A stretch of 64,000 nucleotides of DNA from Galeruca laticollis (taxonomy: Eukaryota > Arthropoda > Insecta > Coleoptera > Chrysomelidae), in the NCBI GenBank assembly GCA_963921935.1, contig OY998176.1:48261813-48325812 (forward strand). The letters run 5' to 3'. The position numbers and the translations under genes are program-made. The number at the start of each line of letters is the position of its first letter. The stretch's first letter is position 1. Below are positions 22,031 to 32,865 of the stretch, piece after piece. The notes beneath the pieces were generated by a model. It saw only the letters and a program-made list of their open reading frames with translations, was not told the origin of the DNA and ran no database searches.

Positions 22031-23392
22031 TTAAGTCATATTTACCCAAAAGTGTCTGTATAATTTGTCGTCTATGATTGTGAAATTCGAATGCTTTTGC
22101 AGTTGTGTTCCTACTTCTGTTTTTTTCTTCTCGTACCAATCTGCTTTACTTTTCTCCGGTGCTACGTTAATGTAGTCTATCGGATTCCTCGGTCTACACC
22201 GCTGTTTGATAGGTGTATTGTGTTTAAGTTTTATTGTGTGTTCTGCCAATGGTGTTACTCTCCAGCTGTTGTTGAACTTTTTTATTTCTGTTTCTAAAAA
22301 CCTTTCTAGTCTTTTCTTCTCTAATGCTGGTAGTTCCGGATTAATATTAAACTTTGGGTTGGCTTCTGTTTGATTTACTTCTTCCATGTTAACTACTGCC
22401 TGTTGTATTTTGTTATTGTATCTTATACTCTGTAATCTTTCTATGAATGCTTTATCTTCGTGTATCCTTTCTTCCTGTTCAATTTTTTGAATTTTTCTGT
22501 TGTCCGTTTTCTTGTGATTTTCCTGTTGTTCCTTTGAGTTTTGTACGGTCTGATCTATCTGTGTTAGTTTGTTATAAATTTCTTGCTCTTCTGGGGTTAA
22601 GTCGGTTTCTTCTTTTAACAGGTCTGCCCATGGTATTTTTCTGTCTGCAATATCTGCTACTCCTAGAATTGCTTCGTCTTCTAGGTTCGGTAGATAGAGG
22701 AATTTTGTCTTGCCCTCTCGTTTAGCTATTGTACACGGAATAACAAAGCTCTTTGTAATTTTCATTTTATGTCCGTTTGCTAAAGTAACCGCCGTATTTT
22801 CTAGGTTAGTCCTATATTTGGAGTGTTTAATTTTGTTCAGGCCTTTTGTCCCTATGTATGATTTCTGTGCTCCTGTATCGATTAACGCGTTTAATTGTTG
22901 TTGGTTTTGGGTAATAATTGTTATGTGCGGTCTTTTATCTTCTAATATACTGTAACTGTTCGTAGTGGAGGATTTTATTGTGCTCATCTTGCTTCTCGAT
23001 GAATCGGCCCTTGTTACGTTTTCCGAATTCCGGCAACTGCATTTATTTGACGGTGTTCCTATTGTTCCGCAATGGCTGCAGAATAATATTTGACTCCCGT
23101 AGCAAGTTTCTTTTCTATGTCCTATTTTACCGCATCTCCAGCAACAATCTTGTCGGTTGTAATTCGGTAATTTGTTCTTGTTTTGTGGACTTTGCCCCGT
23201 GTGGCTGTTGTAATTGGTCTTACTATCGGGTTTGCCCGCTTTCTCGATCTCTTTTCGGATACTTTCTAGTTCGTCTATTCGCCGTGTGAGGTCTCTTATT
23301 GATGCGATTTCATTTCTTCGGACGTGAAGTTTGTATTTCGTATTCATATTTCTATATATTCTTTCTAGTTGTTGGCTACTGTTGAAGCCCAT
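22031..23392 (-). pseudogene. Gypsy-2 Gag C-terminus, zinc knuckle, protease and RT stub (453 aa frame)
   Basis: An open 453-codon frame. It starts in the Gag C-terminal coiled region, then has a knuckle CWRCGKIGHRKETC and a second one with its His replaced (CSHCGTIGTPSNKC), a protease-like ALIDTGAQKSYIG near residue 170, and the conserved entry to RT (WRVTPLAEHTIKLKHN, IKQRCRPRNP near 385-405). It then passes in frame to IDYINVAPEKSKADWY and the region just before the integrase. The RT-RNase H core, several hundred residues, is absent without loss of frame. Confidence 0.7.
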
Positions 23393-23447
23393 GTCTCCGC
23401 ATTAATGTCTGAATTTCTGTAATATATTGTTTAAACGGTTCGTTTTC

Positions 23448-24122
23448 TCATTGTTTTCTCTCCATTATCTTTTCTTCTAAGTATGTAGATAAATCTAATG
23501 ATACATAAAATGTTTCGAAACCATCTACGAAATCTTGCCAAGTTTCCCAGAGATGTTTATTATTCCGGTACCAAAGAATTGCTTTGCCTTTTAGCACTTC
23601 TCGCAGAGCTCTAAGTATAACTTCGTCGTTTAGCTGGTAGCATATTTTGAGTTCTTGCAACCTTTCAATGAACTCTATCGGGCCTTTTGAGCCATCAAAG
23701 TATATTCCCCATCTCCTTATTTTGTCCAGTTCTGTGCAATCTACGTGTTTGTGATTGTACCTACTATGTCTATCTTCGGACTCGCTGTCTTCGGCAGTGT
23801 ACATTCTTTCTCTAGGTTTTTCAGATTCTTGTATGCTGCTTTCTTGTTGTCTGGTATTATGTCCTATCTGTTTCCTTATAAAATGTACCATTCTGGCCCG
23901 TAGTGTGTCCATATTACCGCTTGTGTCTAATTCGAATTTTTGTAGTTCTGTCACTAGCTCTTCCTTCTTGAGCTTGTATATCCATCCTACTTTTGTGTCC
24001 GCTATCTCTAATCCCACGTCGGCGTATTCTCCTTGTTCGCTCATGATATGTTCCTGTCTGATTTGCCGCTTTTGTATGTTTGGTTTCTCTCTGGCTGTTC
24101 TAGTGTATCTAACCTTTTGCAA
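23448..24122 (-). pseudogene. Gypsy-2 Gag, N-terminal part
   Basis: 224 codons on the minus strand. Residues about 45-80 (YKLKKEELVTELQKFELDTS and following) resemble a SAP-type helix-loop-helix. The capsid-like part follows (WGIYFDGSKGPIEFIERLQ, AILWYRNNKHLWETWQDF, FETFYV). The frame ends at EKIMERKQ; the normal continuation (ENEPFKQYITEIQTLMRR) is in another frame leading into the 453-codon block, so one frameshift or stop separates them. Gag would assemble the cytoplasmic particle. Confidence 0.7.
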
Positions 24123-24210
24123 TTTTTGTATCCCTTATCTTAATATTGTAATTGTCTCCTCCCTGACTGCTCTGTTATATCTGCTATCTTTGTTTCCCTT
24201 ATCTAACTTT

Positions 24211-24224
24211 TAGCTCGGGCGCCA
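24211..24224 (-). other. Gypsy-2 primer-binding site
   Basis: On the minus strand TGGCGCCCGAGCTA directly abuts the LTR end (...GCTACACA). The first ten bases equal a lysine-tRNA-type primer-binding site. Distance to the LTR is zero. Confidence 0.7.
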
Positions 24225-24274
24225 TGTGTAGCACCTGCTCAGGTGCCATGTGTAACACCTGCTCGGGCGCTTCG
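24213..24274. repeat. LTR/primer-site junction in 2.5 tandem copies
   Basis: GCTCGGGCGCCATGTGTAGC (24213 on, 24-bp unit) is followed at 24237 by GCTCAGGTGCCATGTGTAAC and at 24261 by GCTCGGGCGC. The unit contains both the primer-binding site and the LTR terminus, so the junction itself is duplicated. The true LTR edge could therefore be 24225 or 24249. Confidence 0.75.
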
Positions 24275-25050
24275 TCAGTGTAGTAGAGCATAAAGGGGGT
24301 TGGATGGTTAGATGTACTTCTTTATTCAAACTACAATAATTATTTACAATTTAAACCTAAAACTCTGTACAATAAGTATATTATACAAGATTTATTGGTC
24401 CTGGAGGTGGGCAGTCCCTCTAGGGTGGTCGTCGGATTGGGTCGCGGATTATTCTTCTCGGTTGTTCTGCTTCCTCACTGGGACGCTATAACCAAAGGGG
24501 TGTGTCAGACTCGAGATCCCGCGTTCAACGCACAGCGTGATCTCGGAGGTCGGGAGTTTGCTTCCGTCCCGGGCTCAACGCGCTCCGGAATTTCGGCTAA
24601 TCGGGAAGCCCTCGGTTCTGCGCTCAACACGCTGCAGGGCTTGACCTGGGGTAGTTGGCGTCCGCCCTAAGCTCAACACGCTTTAGGACTTCGTCCGATA
24701 TACAGGTTTGCTTAGCGTCTAGCCTCGGGTTCAACGCACACCGAGGGGTCAACGAGAAGCGGGATATTTATGTGTTCATAATTCTAAGCTCAACACGCTA
24801 CGGAATATAGTGTAACACTTCGGTTATTTTCAGTTGAAGCTTCCTATCGTTATTCCACGTAACGTAGAGCTTGCCTGGTATATCGCAGAACGTCTGCTTT
24901 GGTAGTATCGGTTAAGTTATTAGCGGAAAGGCGAAGGTGCTGCCCTCTCGGTGCTGGGTGCCCAACTCCGTCTAGTTTGGTTTCGTGTAGAGTTCTGTTT
25001 TCTGATTATTTATCGGGGTTATGTTATGTTCAGACGACTGTGTCGTTACA
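24225..25050 (-). repeat. Gypsy-2 5' LTR
   Basis: 826 bases with TGT...ACA ends: on the minus strand it starts TGTAACGACACAGTCGTCTG at 25050 and ends GTGCTACACA at 24225, next to the primer-binding site. CATAAATATCCC near 24760-24775 is a possible TATA box. A segment near 24320-24360 (ATTATTTACAAT) resembles the solo LTR at 8162-9235. The central part is GC-rich and carries six hairpins. Confidence 0.75.
24512..24806 (-). repeat. Six hairpins with a conserved GYTCAACRC loop in the Gypsy-2 LTR
   Basis: Stems: 24512-24545 (CGAGATC/GATCTCG), 24569-24588 (CCGG/CCGG), 24606-24642 (AAGCCCT/AGGGCTT), 24666-24687 (CCTAA/TTAGG), 24723-24746 (CCTCGG/CCGAGG), and 24781-24806 (ATTC/GAAT, weak). Loops: GCGTTCAACGCACA, GCTCAACGCGCT, GCGCTCAACACGCTGC, GCTCAACACGCT, GTTCAACGCACA, GCTCAACACGCT. 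As in the solo LTR, the loop is constant and the stems differ while remaining complementary. Confidence 0.75.
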
Positions 25051-25930
25051 AAGTAATGAATTTATGTACCAGTCGGAAGAAATATTTTAATGCTAACAGT
25101 CTCGAAAAACAAAAGATCATTCTAAGCTACGAGTATGTCTACCTACATTACGGTACATCAAGAAGTATAGGTCCATATAGATCCATAACACAAGAAGAAG
25201 CTCTAATGCTGGCAAAAATCGAAACTACTTCACAGACACCAGGACCAAACCTTTGACCAACAAGAAATTCCCGTTGAATCAACTCAACGTTTTTATTCAG
25301 TCATTCTTAAACAAGAACGGGATTAGACTTTATTCACGTCAGAACGACTCAAATTGTGAACGAATTACTTGCCAAAAAACTGAAAATAACTTATCGAACA
25401 ATTAGGGTATTTTCCTGATATTGCTTTGGCCAACTTTTTTCTCTTCCCAACACACAAAGGACTTCCAGTCACCCGTTTCCAGTCGATAGAATACATTTGT
25501 GGAGAGTTCTGAATTCGCTTTAAAAATGTTTTGAATAATGATTATGATGAGAATATTGATTTGTTTGCTAAGTGTATTATTTTGGAACAGGTCTACTGTG
25601 TAGACAATACAATAAATTTGTGTGCCGATGACCGTTTCCCGGTACTTTTTCATACACTAGACTCTATAATATTAAAGTTAATAATGTGGTTTAGGTTTCA
25701 ATAACTAATTAGTAATTAAATGAATAGTTTAACGTTGAAAAAAAATCTTGGTCGAAATGTTAAAAATTGGTAATATAAAAACCATTTGACAATAGACCCG
25801 TTAGAAAAGTATTCATATATTTGTTATTAGGTAATAATCAAATAATGTGGTAAGTGGAACCAATGACAAAGCTGGATATAGAGATTTGATAATAAATCAA
25901 AGTGTTCCTTATAAACCGCTTACCTACAGT
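25051..25930. other. No supported gene; flank of Gypsy-2
   Basis: Starts with about 350 bases that stay open in patches (25051-25400) but match no family I know; this may be the other half of the older element seen at 20900-21429. The rest is AT-rich intron. Confidence 0.4.
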
Positions 25931-26073
25931 TCTTCTTCTTCTTATGATGCCTTACAGGATTCCTGCGTTGGCGACCGTCCCTTAGATGTTTCTATTTATT
26001 GTAGCTCTTTGTAGTTCTTGAAAGTTCTGTGTCTGTCCACTGTCGGATATTTCGTAGCTAGGATATTTTTTTT

Positions 26074-26900
26074 CTACCTATTCCCATTTTCCCACCTTCC
26101 ATTTTGCCTTGAAGAATGAGGCGCTGAAGATGATAGCGTTCTCCACGAAGGATGTGTCCCAGGTATGAAAGGATTGTGTCCCAGGTATGAAATTTTCCTT
26201 CCTTTTATATATGTGAAGAGTTCCCGGTCTTCTAGTTCAGCTCTTTGCAGTACTTCCTCATTTCTTACGAGTTCGGTCCAAGATATTTTAAGCATTCGTC
26301 GCAAGGTCCATATTTCAAAAGCTTCAATCTTATTCATTGTTGTTATTTTTAATGTCCATGTTTCCACCCCATATAATGGGACTGACCACACGTAACATTT
26401 CAACATTCTGTATCTAAGTTTAAAATTTAAATGTCTGTCTACAAGGAATTTTCAAAGTTTTATGAAGACTGTGTTCTTCTTTGTTCTATCCTACTTCTTA
26501 TCTCTTGTTTTGGTTCCCATTTTTCATTCAGCACAACCTAGGTATCTGAACCTTGCGACTCTCTCAACAACTTCTCCATTTATATATATATTCTAGCGTT
26601 TGGAGGATTATTTTTACTCACTACCATTACTTTGGTTTTATTTATGATAATTTACAACCTTACTTTTTCACTTGCTTCGTTAACCAGTTTAAGCAGTGTG
26701 ATCGTCTCTGATGAAATTTGTCTTTTACTTTTTATGGAGATTAAAGCTGTCCACAATATGATTAAGATTTTTCGCTTCTATACATCTTTCAGTAAGCCAT
26801 TTTTCTTTTGCCACTCTTATTTCTTTTCGTATTCTCCTTTATAGATATTTATACTCGTTATTGTTATTTTTGATTTTGTATATTCTGCGTTTTTCCATCA
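26074..26900 (-). pseudogene. LINE RT C-terminal remnants
   Basis: From high to low: a pre-RT stretch near 26790-26900 (KIVDSFNLHKK-like in broken frames), NKTKVMVVSKNNPPNA near 26610-26640, a ERVARFRYLG-like piece near 26530-26570, then a 110-codon frame from 26406 (SVPLYGVETWTLKITTMNK, WTLRRMLKISWTELVRNEEV, ISYLGH). The fingers and palm with the FADD box are missing. Multiple stops. Confidence 0.6.
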
Positions 26901-27111
26901 ATTCTAGGATCTCTTCTGTCATCCATGCCTCCTTTGTTTTTATTTCAGTTCTTTGAAGAAAGTTTTCGTTTGATTCTTCAAATGTTTTTTGATGCCATGC
27001 CAATGTTTCTCTGTGTCGTCTGTATTATTTGTGTTCGATAGTTTATTGTTCAAACATTCCTCATATGATTTTCTGGTTGGTTCATTTCTAAGTAGTTTTG
27101 GGTCGGAGGAC

Positions 27112-28071
27112 TTAATTATATTTTCTTCTTAATTTTGGCGAGTCATATTGTGATATCGGAAACAGTGGATTATGATCGGATTCAATATCCGCCCCTGGCA
27201 TTGTTGTGACTTTTGTTACACAGTTTCTAGATCTTTTATTAATAGTGATGTAATCTATCTGGTTACGGACAATATGTAGATCATTATCCTGTGGTGACTT
27301 CCAGGTGTATAAACGTCTAGGTGGTAATTTGTACCATGTATTCGTTATTACCAGATTATTTTCTTCGCAGTACTGCATTAACTTCTCACCTCTTTCACTT
27401 CTTTCTCCGAGACCATAATCCCGGACTACCGATGCCACTCTGCCTTTACCTACTTTGGCATTAAAGTCCCCTAGAATTATGTTTATTTCGTTAGTTTTTG
27501 TTATTTTTAAGATTTGATTTAGTTGTTTGTAAAATTCTTCTATTTTATCGTCTGGCCTCTCGGCTGTTGGTGCATAAACCTGTATAATGTTAACGTTTAT
27601 GGGTGCACTATAGAGTTGTATCAGAACAATTCTCTCAGAAAGAGGTATAAAGTTCCTTACTGATATTTGTAAGTTTTCGTCGATTAATATTCCAACTCCA
27701 TGTCTATGATTATGATCGTCGTTGTTGTCTTTCCCTGAGTAGTAGAATACATTACCCTTTGATTTAATCATTCCATTACCTGGCCAACGTACTTCGCTTA
27801 TGCCGAGAATGTTAATAATTATCATTCTGTTCATTTCTAGAATTACTTTGTCGAAATTTCGAGCTGCAAATAATGTTTTTACATTCCAAGTTGCTATTTT
27901 ACATATTTTATCTAGTTGGAACCGGGGGATTCTTCGCACCTCCTGACCATTTAAGGTTTGCCCGGGACTGGAGGCCTTTTCTTTTTGTGCTTCCAACATG
28001 ATAACAGTTTGGACGGATGTCCTCTGAATATCCTTAAGGATCTTTAATGTGGTCATTCCGTGGCTTTCCAC
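27112..28071 (-). pseudogene. LINE APE-type endonuclease domain (319 codons open)
   Basis: Open frame with the hallmarks of LINE endonucleases: CKIATWNVKTLFAARNFDK near residue 60, GISEVRWPGNG, VGILIDENL, IQVYAPTAERPDD, IILGDFNAKVGKG near residue 195, IDYITINKRSRN and SDHNPLF near the end. The enzyme would nick target DNA to start reverse transcription. It ends in a stop at 27112; the linker and RT that should follow are broken, so it is part of a dead element although the frame itself is intact. Confidence 0.7.
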
Positions 28072-28520
28072 ATCCTTATGCCGTCGATCTTCTGATTCTT
28101 CCGCCTTTGAGACGTATTTCTCAGTCTCAGGACAAAAGAGTGCCCTTTCCTCTGCCTGTTCCTCCGCCCGTAGCTGTTGACAGGCCAGAGATGGATAGCT
28201 TATTCCGGCTATCGTTCGGTCGTCAGAGCCTCGTCTGTTATCTAGCAGGGTGCACCGGATAACTATGTACTCGTATGGTTATCATACGAGCAGGTGAGGT
28301 TGACATTTGGGTTGATATCATTATTCTACATTCACTTCTACATTTCATACTTTGAGAAAATTCGCGAGTTACTTATGGTAACAATTACTTTTCACTTTTT
28401 TTGTCGATGGTGTGAAATAAACTTCAATAAACATAAAAACGTTTAGATAATTCAAACATATGTATATCAAACAAACGTTTAGATAATTCAAAGATTTATC
28501 GAACATATTTATTATTTTAG

Positions 28521-28711
28521 ATATGATCCACTGGGAAAATGGGAGGACCACGAAGCTTGTTGGCAGATGCAGTATCGTGGATCTCTTGGAGAAACTCTTC
28601 TTCATGTCCTTATTATGTGTGATACGAAGATACATACTAGGTTAGCTAGGACGTTAATAAAGTGCTTCCCTAAACTAGCATTGGATGTCGTAGAAGGAGA
28701 AGAATATTTAG
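28521..28711 (+). CDS. TRPV channel gene, exon 3 (ankyrin repeats)
   Basis: Acceptor TTATTTTAG before 28521 and donor GTTCGA after 28711 (phase 1). It encodes YDPLGKWEDHEACWQMQYRG, GETLLHVLIMCDTKIHTRL and ALDVVEGEEYLG, the first ankyrin repeats of a TRPV protein with the GETLLH signature. The donor is less typical (GTTCGA) but the join to exon 4 gives the expected GEEYLGASALHLAIAYNN. Intron 3 is 28712-39555. Confidence 0.88.
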
Positions 28712-29739
28712 GTTCGAAATATTTCTTTATGCTACTAAAGTGGTGGATGGTTTCAGTTAATATAAAAATTGGGTCATCGTATGAAAGAGTATGAAATTTT
28801 AGAAAACAGAATGTTATTTTTTTGTACTGATTTAACTTCCTTTAAGCAATATTTATATTTCACAAGTTTTCAAATAGGTTATATTATAGAATACAGAGCT
28901 GTCCAACTGCAAGTGTCCCAAAGGCAGCTTTAAAAATTAAAAAAATATGTGGTCTGAAAGGCCGCATTATAGAATACTTCGTTAGCAACTTTATCAGTAA
29001 GTTTTAATAGGTATGGAATACAAAGAAAAAACGCGTTTGTATTATTTTAATTTATTCAAAAAATATCAAGTTACAAAAAAAATAGTGGGAAGTTTGAGTA
29101 CGTTGGTTTTCAATATTAACGTTAATATTTGTTGTTGATAAACGAAGCAACTGAGTAAGTGACTTATCAGAGAGGGAACATCGATATTATGATTTTATAA
29201 ATTTCATGTTGGAAAAGCTGTGTTGATTACGTTGCTCTCAGTATTGTAGTTCGCGCTAGTTCTCAGGATGTTTATGCAATCATACAATCGGCTTGAACAT
29301 TTTTTATTATATAAAAACTACAATTCAAACTGATAGAAATGATCTTAAACGTCAGATTGACAATATTGACATTACATTTTTATTACGACATGCGATGCGT
29401 TAGTTCTCTCTGCTCTCTGTCAAAACTCACCACTGACAACCGTAAGAAGCTGCCACATATGCATTATTTCAACAATCCATCAGGTTTCGAGAAATTGTTT
29501 GTTTCAACATGAAGAGAGAGAACGCAACAAGCTGCTTTCGCAGAGATACGTGCTTCCCAGCATTGAGCCCAGTGCAAGTCCTAAGTTTCACAAGTTGGGG
29601 TATCGGTCTTCTTGCAGTAACATGAAAAAGTCCAATCTAGTTTCAGTTCTTCCTTGGTAAAAAGGATCTGATTTCAAATCACACAATTCCAATTAAAGGT
29701 CTGCTCTGCTTACATTCTCAACTGAAATTGTAAGGGGGT

Positions 29740-30207
29740 GAGTAAAAACTGACATCTCTCTTTAAATTTTTTTAAAGTCGCTAACTCGATTTTCGAATTC
29801 TTCAGCAGTTGTGTCAATGTATTTTATGTGATGTAAATTTGAAAAACTTCCTCCAAATCCTTCATTTCTTCAAAATGTTCTTTACAACTTGGAAAAAACG
29901 AAAAATCATTTTTTTCTAATGAAGACTTGAAAAGCTTAATTTTACTTTTAAATTCATTTATGTGTCCAAATAAGTTGGCAATATTCTCCTGTTTTCCTTG
30001 TAGCTTCAAATTCAGTTCATTAAGGTGAGATGTCAGGTCTGTTAAAAATGCAAGGTCTGCTAAATATTGTACATCTACTATTTGATTTTCCAGTTCCGTA
30101 TTGTTAGACTTAGCTTAATCTTTAAGAAAAATAGGTACCTCCTTGCGTAAAGTGAAGAATCGTTGCAAACAGTTTCCGGCGCTTAACAAACGAATATCGG
30201 TGTGAAG
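29740..30207 (-). pseudogene. hAT transposase, C-terminal part
   Basis: Continues the hAT frame interrupted by the Harbinger insertion: DVQYLADLAFLTDLTSHLNE, LKLQGKQENIANLFGHINEF, FFPSCKEHFEEMKD. This is the middle-to-C-terminal helical region of the ZBED/GTF2IRD2-like branch of hAT transposases. A stop (DLAKSN-like point near 30115) and the end at about 29740 leave it without the C-terminal dimerisation motif. Confidence 0.6.
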
Positions 30208-30377
30208 TAAAGGTGGGAACAGACCAAGCAAACATTGTTGTGCAACAGTTGAACAACAGCTAGGCAGCTGTTGGCAAACTTGTTTCCGTGGAGAGAAAAC
30301 ATTTTCGGCAAACTGTTCGCCAACATCGACCTACCTAGTTTCCCCGGTGTTTGTCCAGTGTTCGTTTAGTCGGTGCT

Positions 30378-32477
30378 ATGAGCGACGAAGAAGATGCTCT
30401 ACTCGCCTGGTGTGCGTTCTTATTTATAAAAATAAAAGTATCACGAAGAGGCCGTAAAAATCGAAGGTGGTGGCAAAGACGTATATACGCTAACAGAGAA
30501 CGACAGTTTTTACCAGAATTAAGAATGGAGGACAACATGTTGTTCAATAACTTCTCTCGAATGGATACAACTACATTTGAAAAACTAATTGTAATGATTG
30601 GTCCTAAAATTGCAAAAAAACATACGAACTACCGAGAACCAGTATGTGTCAAGACATGATTACTGGTAACTTTACGGTTTTTAGCCACAGGAGATTCGTA
30701 TGTCAGTCTAATGTACCTTTTTCGTATATCGAAGCAGTTAATTGGTACTATAATTCCGGAAGTATGCGAAGCGCTAATAGAAGCTTTGATGGATCAGATA
30801 CAGGTAAAAAAAATCAAAATCTTTTCTTATTATTTATTTAAATTAGTGTGTAGATAACATAGATTTTTTACAATTCTGTAAAGTTATCTCCCTTTTGTTC
30901 TTGAGATACAAGTAGAGCGTCAATAAAGTTGGGTTCCTGCGGCTCTAAGACAGCATGTTGAAGGCTTTCTGACGAGTATGGAGACGGGACTGGTGATGGA
31001 TAGGATGAGGAACTTGCAGTGGATACAGTTGTCCTTTGATTAAATTGTCCTTGCGATTGGTAGAGCATTTGCATGTCAGCATGATGCAGAAGGCAATTAA
31101 TTTTATGTTCTACGTTAGCTCGAATCAAAGCAATAAACGTTCTTAATTTATTTGCTACGTATTCGCCATATACGTCAAAGCTGTCCCTTTTTGCTCGGTT
31201 TCCTGTTAATGCTTTTATTGCTTTAAAAGCTTCATCAATTTGAGGATCAGAGGGAGCGGAGCGCTTCCCCAACGTTTTTTTTCCTGGTGGTACCAACTGC
31301 CTCACGGTGTCACGAGATGACTGTGATTCATAACATTGATAATCAGAAGAGGTTTCCTGTCTTGGTGATAAAACATTTGTCACTGTGTCACGCGATGGTT
31401 CTACATGAGTGTTGGACGAAAGAAAGAATTTCTGATTGTAATGTGTCGTCTTCTTGTGTATTTTCCAATTCCTGTGTCTGAAACAAAGAAAATAATAAAA
31501 TAGGTGTACTGTGTGTGGATACAGGGTGTCAATTAATGATATGAACTTTTTTAATGGGTGATTCCGGGGCTAATTTTGAGTCGGAAAGTTCATATATGTA
31601 CCTATTTTTTTTTCAGTTACCTGCTTCACCCGAGGAGTGGCTTCAAGTTGCCCAGGATTATGAAGACCTGTGGAATTTTCCTCAATGCTTAGGAGCAATT
31701 GATGGGAAACATGTCGTACTACAAGCCCCTTTAAAAAGTGGAAGTGAATATTTTAATTACAAGGGCACTTTCAGTATTGTCCTTATGGCAGTAGTAGATG
31801 CAAAATATAGATTTTTATATGCGAATGTGGGATGTCAGGGACGAATTTCCGATGGTGGAGTTTTTAAAAAAACAGATTTTGCAAAGAAACTAAACGCTGG
31901 TACATTAAATTTGCCACCTGCGAAACTGCTGCCAGGACATCGGGACAGGACAACTCCTTTTGTGTTTGTTTGTGACGATGCGTTTCCTCTACAGGAGAAC
32001 TTGATGAAACCATTTTCAGGGGAACATGCGAAGGGGACGTTCCAACGTTCATTTAATTACAGGTTATCACGAGCAAGGCGAGTAGTTGAAAATACTTTTG
32101 GAGTTCTGTCAGCTGTGTTTCGAGTTCTTCGAAAAGCCATGCTTTTGCAACCTGCTAATTCTGAAAAAGTTGTTCTAGCCTGTTGCTACTTGCATAATTT
32201 TTTACAAAATAATAAATCAGCCACAGTTTTATACAGTCCGCCTGGAACCTATGATAAAGAAGATATTCCCTCCGGAATTTTGAGTCCTGGATCCTGGCGA
32301 AATGAACCAGAACCCTCAGGAACATTTTTAAATATAAAGAGAATTGGTAGAAAATCAACCAGAGTAGCACAAGAGGTCCGTGAACAATTTGCGCGTTATT
32401 TTTCAACCAATGGAAGAGTGCCGTGGCAAGACAAAATGGAATGGAAAATAATATTGTTTGTTCTAATGTTAATATAA
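30378..32477 (+). pseudogene. Harbinger transposase (HARBI1-like), one nonsense codon
   Basis: Exon 1 is 30378-30803 (donor GGTAAAAA) and exon 2 31617-32477 (acceptor TTTTTTTTTCAG). The spliced protein runs from MSDEEDALLAW through FRISKQLIGTIIPEVCEALI to LPASPEEWLQVAQDYEDLW. Catalytic acidic residues sit in LGAIDGKHVV, FVCDDAFPL and RRVVENTFGV (DDE_Tnp_4). The only break is TGA at 30657-30659; the codon next to it suggests a CGA-to-TGA change. It would cut and paste the element with its partner protein. The exon 2 region lies wholly inside the intron of the opposite-strand gene. Confidence 0.8.
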
Positions 32478-32865
32478 TTATTATGATTCTGTAAACAGGC
32501 AATAAAAAATAATGCTTACTTACCTCGACTTGAGTATCTCTTGTATGTCTCGGCTTATTCTTGTCTTTTAAAAACATTAAATGTTTATATCCAAACCAGT
32601 GAGAAACGTACAATTCACTTGTTCCTTGGCCGGATTTTGTTACACTTTTAATACATTCTCGTCTAAATTGATTTTGCAGAACTTTCCATTTTCGCTCACA
32701 TTCTTCCCGCGAAAGCCCCAGAGCTTCAGCTATGTTATTAAATGCGTCGGTACGTTTGTTTTTGTGTTTATAAGTCTCATTTTCGGGATTCCATATATTC
32801 GGAAAACCTCTTACAAGATCTATCAAGATCAGACTTTGCTCTTCAGTCCAGAACTGAAAACTTTT
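30868..32865 (-). pseudogene. Harbinger MADF/Myb-like DNA-binding protein
   Basis: Exon 1, to 32524, encodes FWTEEQSLILIDLVRGFPN, then AFNNIAEALGLSREECERKW, a MADF domain. The donor is GAG|GTAAGT at 32523. The acceptor TTGTTTCAG lies at 31478 and exon 2 (31477-30868) encodes a Ser/Gln-rich tail with a conserved block (DEAFKAIKALTGNRA, DSFDVYGEYVANKLRT). Exon 2 starts in a frame that stops after about 29 codons, while the long block is in the next frame, so one frameshift near 31400 is likely. No clear ATG is seen. In this superfamily the protein helps bring transposase to the ends and into the nucleus. Confidence 0.65.

Larger units (their letters stand above)
21430..25050 (-). mobile_element. 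Gypsy-type LTR retrotransposon, internally deleted, one LTR (Gypsy-2)
   Basis: A minus-strand element with its 5' LTR at 24225-25050, an adjoining primer-binding site at 24224-24211, gag, zinc knuckle, protease, a fragment of RT and the integrase zinc region. The RT-RNase H core and most of the integrase are missing, and there is no 3' LTR at the low-coordinate end near 21430. It lies in TRPV intron 2, antisense to the gene. Confidence 0.75.
25931..28290 (-). mobile_element. RTE-like LINE with RT core deleted
   Basis: A minus-strand element ending in an AAG-type tail (TTCTTCTTCTTCTT on the + strand at about 25932-25946). It keeps an intact endonuclease frame (27112-28071) and the C-terminal region (26074-26406) but only scraps of RT between. 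A palindrome CTCGTATGGTTATCATACGAG at 28270-28290 may mark the 5' edge. It sits about 230 bases before TRPV exon 3. Confidence 0.65.

Noticed and set aside
24211..24224. Retroviral provirus, because the primer site starts like a lentiviral lysine-tRNA site
   Set aside because: The coding region is that of an insect Gypsy element, no env is visible, and such primer sites are shared by many LTR elements.
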